DNA of 64,000 bases, taken from contig QZCP01000401.1 in the NCBI GenBank assembly GCA_003956705.1, forward strand, positions 186,001 through 250,000, read 5' to 3'. The notes under the pieces are model-generated. The model did no database searches. It worked only from the letters and a program-made list of their open reading frames with translations, and was not told the origin of the DNA. The position numbers and the translations under genes are program-made. This document shows positions 58,207-64,000 of the stretch, in pieces. Within the stretch, counting starts at the first letter, position 1. The number at the start of each line of letters is the position of its first letter. This DNA is from Brevipalpus yothersi (lineage: Eukaryota > Arthropoda > Arachnida > Trombidiformes > Tenuipalpidae).

Positions 58207-59466
58207 ACTATTCGTGATCAATCCGTGACGGACTCAATAAGGAACCATATTTAAGCATTACTTTCAATGAACTATCTAAGTGGTCATGTTGGAAGAATCA
58301 CTAACTGTGTGGAACTTTTTGAAATTTTCGATTTGGCTCGAAGCAATCAATCATGAGAGAATTTTTGATTCAATTCGGAGATACATACTCAGGACTTAAA
58401 TGTTGATCTTTCGTTTCAGTTTCTATTGAAATTCACTAAAATGTCACAAATTTGCCCTCCCTTTCTGAATTATGACGATATCAGGAATACCCAGCCAACT
58501 ATCAGAAATGAACTTTAGTGCTATTTTTTTGCTTTTATTATGATCCACTTTCTGGTTACATAGATTTAGGAGGATTGAGAAGAATTATCTACTCCATATT
58601 TCTGTTCCCAACAGTCTTACTAATCGATCTACATTAGAGCAGTGGATGCATTAGAGAAATTACAACCGATAGTGGCAATTAGATCGATTGGAACAATTGG
58701 TCAAACAACAGGCCGATGGAAGAAGGCGTAAACAAGCCTGAAGGACATGTATGGCCCTACACGACCAGTCGAATATTCCAATTGGTAAGATTTCGCTTCG
58801 TTAGCTAAAAAGCATCCCAAGTGTTCAATCCATGGATCCATAGAAAGGTCAGACTGGTTATGAGCTCGAATACACATACATCAATATACCGAAGAGAATA
58901 ACAGCTAATATGAGCCGTGAAAAAAGAAACGACCGTCGATAACAGAGATCAGCATTCTATTTCCCTTTGGAAGAGAATCGAGAGAATATAATTTTCAACT
59001 AAGGGTCAATCCGTGAGCATGATGAGGGCTTCTAGTGAAAGTGTCGGTAATTGTAGTGACCCAGTTGAAGCGTGAAAAATTTAAACACGCGCACCACAGA
59101 CACGAGTTTTTACGATCAAACTTTGGCTCATATTTTTTGTTCTCTCTCTTTCTGCTTACTTTTTCGGGCCTCCATCTCAGGCCATCAGGCCATGGGTGTA
59201 CTGATGAGCGTGAGGTTTTCAAGCTGAGCAAGTATCGAGAAATGGTCTGGAGTGAAGCGAGAGAGAGGAAAAGAGAATCGATGTACTGGCCGTGTATTAA
59301 TCAAGCATGTTGTCATCCATGCTTGTCGAGCAGGCTGCGTTGGATGATGATCATCCATCGCTGCGAACCCAAAAGTCCAATCGAGAATCCAATAAGCCAG
59401 AATAGGAGTCCACAATTATCGAGTATCCAGATACACACAGATAAATGTATGTATCAGAGGCAACAA

Positions 59467-59470
<4 letters not shown>

Positions 59471-59534
<64 letters not shown>
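59471..59534. repeat. (GA)n microsatellite
   Basis: GA run of about 64 bases, followed by impure GAAAGAGA. Confidence 0.95.
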
Positions 59535-59541
<7 letters not shown>

Positions 59542-60923
59542 AGAGAATCATGACCATGGCTTGACTGACTGCTGATGTCTATTCTTCACTGTAAGAACCC
59601 GACATTAGGCCAAAAAAAATGCTCTTCACACATTCTCGTAAGAGGCGCGAATTAGTTGGATGTTCCTTGCCTGGTCGCATGCGAGAGATGAGTTTATCTT
59701 TTGCTTTTTCGAGTGATTCTTCAACCTATCATCAAGATGATCAGGGAGAGAAAGAGAGAGAGAGGGAGAATGCCCTAAGTGATATCATGTCCCACTGACT
59801 GGGCGGAGGGCAAAGGGCACAAATAAAATAGGAGAAATACAGAGTGACCCATGGACATAAACAATTTTCACTTTTCGAACTTTCGGGCAATTTGATTATG
59901 TGGCAATTGATGGAGCAAAGAAAAAAAAGATCCCTGATACGAGCATTTATCTGTATTTCTTGTGTATGTGTATCGTAGTGAAGTGAAAATGATTTGATTG
60001 TTGAAGTCTATCATTAGGATTTAGAGCTCTATTATGGTTCACTTTTATCTGTGTATTTGAAGTGAAAATTGTTCACATACTTTATCCTGCTCAGTGAGCC
60101 TTGCACCCTGTGTATGTTGGAAATCACACACATTAGAAGATAAGAGATATTTCATCAGATACACAATTTGTCCTCTATATTTGGACAATTACATCCAGAT
60201 TATAACGATATGTTTTGGATGATATCTCGAATATTTTTCCTATTTTGTGATGATATCGTATTGCATGATAAATTGATATCGAAAGGCATTTATCATAGTT
60301 CCACTTTCCTATCGTATCACACATGCTGGTGTGAATAAATATGTGGTGATCAAATGGAACGGAATACTGTATATTCCATGGTGCGGGTACATTAAGTAAT
60401 GATAAATACTGGCTAACTCTTGTTAGTATTTTACCAATCTTCAAACACATACACAGACATGAAATATTCGGAAAGAGGCATGATGATGAAGATGTGAATA
60501 CAGTTTGTGATGTGACAGTAGAAAGAGGAAATCCCTGTTTGACCATCAGATGCCATGGAACCTCAAGAAGAGACAGCATAAGGATCAATAGAGAGACAGA
60601 AAACAATCAAGTAAATGGAGTCATGCTAAAGATGAGAGAAAGTTTTGGAGCATCAAACAATCGGCTGAAAGATGAAGGAAGAAAGAAAAAGAGCATCATG
60701 AATTATTGGACTAGTTTCATGTTTTGGTCTAGGGAATTGTGAGGAAGAGAGAGAGAGAGAAAGAGATGGCAATTTGGACCGCTTAAAGAAATTTGGTAGA
60801 CAAATGATGGGTAGAAAATAAGTAAAAAAAGTAAAGAGAGAGATGAATATAAAAGATGAAAGTATAGTGATGATGAAAAGAAGAAAAATCTTGAAGTAAG
60901 TAGAAGATCTTGGATCTAGGAGA

Positions 60924-60954
<31 letters not shown>

Positions 60955-63196
60955 AAGTAGGGAAAGAAAAATTGCCATGATCATAATGGAATGTTTTTCA
61001 AGTTATTTTTGCGGTATATATTATCGCCTTTCAAGTTGATTTCATGAGCATTTCGGGTATTACACTTGTGATCATGCAATCGAATGAACTTTGCAGATTA
61101 TATCCATTTGAAAATCACTTCTACCAATTCGCACCATTTACCATCCGATCTCTCTCTCTCTTCCCACAACCACCACCACCACTACAGCATTAGTTTGCTA
61201 AGGTTAAAGCTGATCTTCAACCACCCACAGTAGATTGAAGATGCACTAGAACGTGAAAAATATTCGCCTCTTTTCGTGTAAACATGAAACAGTTTGTTGA
61301 TCTTTCATCTTCATCATCTTTAAACCGTGAAAATATCTGGATATTATCATTCGGAAAAGAAGGAGGAAGAGAAGAAGATGTGGAAGAGAAGATGAAAAAA
61401 TTTATCCAATGTTATCGATATGTTTGATAATTTGATCACGCATCTTCGTAAAATTTTTTTGGCTCGCATGCAACTTGGTACCCTTTTGATAGCCAAAATT
61501 TACAAACTACAGAGAATCATTTTCAGATTTTTAGACTAAATTTTTTGAACCCAAATATTTGCAAGTGTATATAGTCTCTCATCTTACTAACTGATTTTGT
61601 CTAAAAATTAGTGCCCAAAAATAATGAAAAAAGGGGCTCAAAGGCTGTTGGGACGAAAGGATGGATTACATGGTTTGTGTTGGAAGAAGAAGAAAATTTC
61701 CCAAGAAAATTGCTTTGACTACACACAGACAGGGTAGCACATCCATATCAAGTGCACTGTTAATCCAAAGGAAAGAGGAAGAAAATGAGACCATGAGATC
61801 CAGTCGAAAGATTGTAACGATTCATCTTCAACCGCTTTTCCGCCGAATTCATCACATGGTTGTGTGCATATCTTAAGCGATCCGAAGATATGACTCGAGG
61901 AGCATCTTCATCTCTCTCTCACACACACACAAGTCCTCTCTATCTCTCCTCAGCATCCTCATCATGGAGTGCTGGCGCATCTTCAAGAAAATGAAGATGC
62001 AAAAGAGATGAAGATGAGAGACCGGGATAGAGAGAGAGAGAGAGAGTCACTTAAAACAATTACCCTGATCAGTTAAAATAAGTTGAAAGTGTTCTCAGAG
62101 GATCTTTTGAATGGGCGAAAATTAGCAAACAAAATTTTTCTTCATCTTCTCTCTCTCTCTCTCTTCCATGCTGGTCTCGTGCTCTATTTCTATCGAAACT
62201 ATGTTTCAAGTGGAAACATTTACTGGTCTGAGGAACAAGAGAATCTATTCATCGGTAGTTTCTTCAAGTTTTACCCTGAAACATGCACACATATGAACTT
62301 TTCTTGCTGTCTCTCTTACCGCATCACTTGAGCTCTACATCCGCACTTCTTCTTCATCTTTCATCTCTCTTATGACTAGAGAATGATGATGATTATTTTC
62401 AAAATTTTGGGTTTACCCACAAAAATGTATTCCACTTACACTCTTTTCTCCCCTTCAAAGTATGACACACTCAATGATCAATTCTCATTTAAATCACACA
62501 ATTTACATGTGTACTCAGAATTCTTAGGAATTCTTTTTGAATGATTTCTACTGTTCATCACTTCTTTGTGACACTCGCCTGAACATGAAATGAAATCACT
62601 GAAATTTACCATCATTCAAACGTGTTCACATGAATTTCTATGGATGTCAATGCATTCATCTGAAACCATCCCTAATCATAGACAACTGTCAAAATGATTG
62701 GGAAAAACTTTCAACACATCAACATCAATTCTAGATGTTGAACTATTCGGTACATTTTTTTCAAGTCACCTCTGTTTCTACAGAAACGATGCTGTTGCCT
62801 ATGAGCATTGCGATGGATAAAATTCTCATTCTTACATCCATATGCATATTATTACACACACAGAGATTTTCATTGAATATCAATATCGACAAGTATTGTG
62901 ACCTCAGACCAGATTTGAGCGAGGGGAAAAATGCACCATTCGCTATTCTCTTATGGAAGAAAGAGGGAATATGGATAAACATGAAGATGGGCTTAACAAC
63001 ACACAGCCTCTCTCTCTCTTCTCAAAGTGCCATCATAGTTACATCAGATTGAGGAGCATGAAATCGCTATTCAAAAAATGTTCTTGCTTTCTCTTTCACT
63101 CTCTTTCTCTCATCTATTCCACTTTAAATCCACCAGATATCTTCTTCTCTCCTCATACCTATCGGACAGATTCGTTTCGCATCTCTTGTGTTTTTT

Positions 63197-63199
<3 letters not shown>

Positions 63200-63266
<67 letters not shown>
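63200..63266. repeat. (CT)n microsatellite
   Basis: CT run of about 67 bases. Confidence 0.95.
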
Positions 63267-63269
<3 letters not shown>

Positions 63270-63713
63270 TTTCCTGAGAGAACCGTGTTCCTAGGGTGAA
63301 AAGCATGTTCAACTTGTATTGTTGAATCTCCGCATCAACTTTCATATCTTTTTTGAGATGTGTGTCTCATTGGTGCCGGTTCCTCTTCTATTCTGCATAG
63401 TGATGCGTGCGGTGTTTTGCCTTACAGCAATCCAATGGGAGAGAGAAAAAATTGTTGCCCTAGTAGATCCCCAGAAACTTTCTTTCTGACCAAACAAGCC
63501 GTAAAGTAGGATAAAAATCAAAAAGTAGACAGATAGAAAATCCTGAGATGCAACACGAATTTTTTTTACTCTTCTCTTATTCAATTTAAGTTTTTCCTAC
63601 GAAAAAAACTTTGCCTCTCTCCCATCAAAAGTAGTATTTAGGCAGGATTACAAGTCTCTCTCTTTTTCTCAATAAATTTCTTTGTATTATGTAAGTGGAT
63701 ACACATACATCTT

Positions 63714-63716
<3 letters not shown>

Positions 63717-63746
<30 letters not shown>
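63717..63746. repeat. (GA)n microsatellite
   Basis: GA run of about 30 bases. Confidence 0.95.
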
Positions 63747-63749
<3 letters not shown>

Positions 63750-64000
63750 GTTGAAGATTTCATGCATTTCAGAGGGCGAGAACGATGATTCAACAATCAT
63801 ATGGCAAATTCTTTCCATTCTTATTCCCCTATCCCATAGACCTCCATGCTCAATGATAGTCTCAGGTTGCTCTTGAGTATTGCAAGAATCTCTCTCATTC
63901 ATCGTTCATGTCTCTCTCTCTCTCTATATATATATATGCATGTATGCATGATAACTAAGAAGAAGCCCTCATACAAATAATCTCATGTGTATATGTATAC

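Larger units (their letters stand above)
56556..64000. other. Gene-poor region, right end of window
   Basis: No coding exon is supported. The plus frame at 60494-60742 and minus frame at 60175-60606 have no domain. Palindromic TACATGTATACATG-type sequence occurs near 57481 and 57880. Microsatellites are listed separately. Confidence 0.5.

Noticed and set aside
1..64000. CRISPR arrays, bacterial operons, integrases or attachment sites
   Set aside because: None seen. Splice signals and gene content are eukaryotic.

Overview
This is a eukaryotic window of AT-rich nuclear DNA, most likely from an invertebrate. An arthropod such as a mite is plausible but not proven. The genes contain short GT-AG introns (mostly 56-90 nt, up to 543 nt) and use the standard genetic code. 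Four classes of DNA transposon or retrotransposon are present, along with many long (CT)n/(GA)n tracts. There are no bacterial features such as operons, ribosome binding sites or CRISPR arrays.

The left third (1-21.1 kb) is a graveyard of mobile elements. A broken MULE transposase with a SWIM finger (1-1510, +) faces a convergent multi-exon zinc-finger gene (1685-2581, -). A pogo/Tigger-like DDE element (transposase 3963-5584, -) lies between two matching inverted repeats (about 3631-3700 and 6033-6118). Gypsy-type gag/protease/RT remnants sit in scrambled order (8215-10861, -). A decayed tandem array with a period near 175 bp follows (11255-11870). An unidentified element appears to be bounded by inverted repeats (12.48-15.19 kb). 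A hAT transposase with a BED finger (16204-18004, +) and a second DDE transposase related to the first (19801-21107, +) complete the region.

The middle (22.4-39.6 kb) holds the host genes. On the minus strand is a secreted cysteine-rich/EGF gene whose reading continues through a normal intron into a pancreatic-lipase-like exon (22382-23801). Next is a single-exon trypsin-like protein that has lost two of its three catalytic residues (25104-25913). Two small secreted-peptide genes in tandem (26597-27000 and 28120-28358, +) share an upstream sequence block. A three-exon single-pass membrane protein resembling WBP1/VOPP1 follows (30105-30954, -). Two conserved housekeeping genes are transcribed divergently: the SIN3 corepressor (32644-37678, -) and the catalytic subunit of DNA primase, PRIM1 (38248-39632, +). 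Their start codons are about 570 bp apart.

The right part (39.7-64 kb) is almost gene-free by eye. It contains a dozen long GA/CT tracts and a 520-N assembly gap inside one of them. GGCC looks unusually frequent. There is one convincing core promoter with a possible non-coding first exon (41.77-41.95 kb) and a few short unidentified exon-like frames. It could be a long intron or the regulatory landscape of a gene outside the window.

The strongest candidates for something undescribed are the EGF-lipase chimera, the non-catalytic protease homologue, the tandem secreted peptides with their shared upstream block, and the MULE with a convergent second gene.
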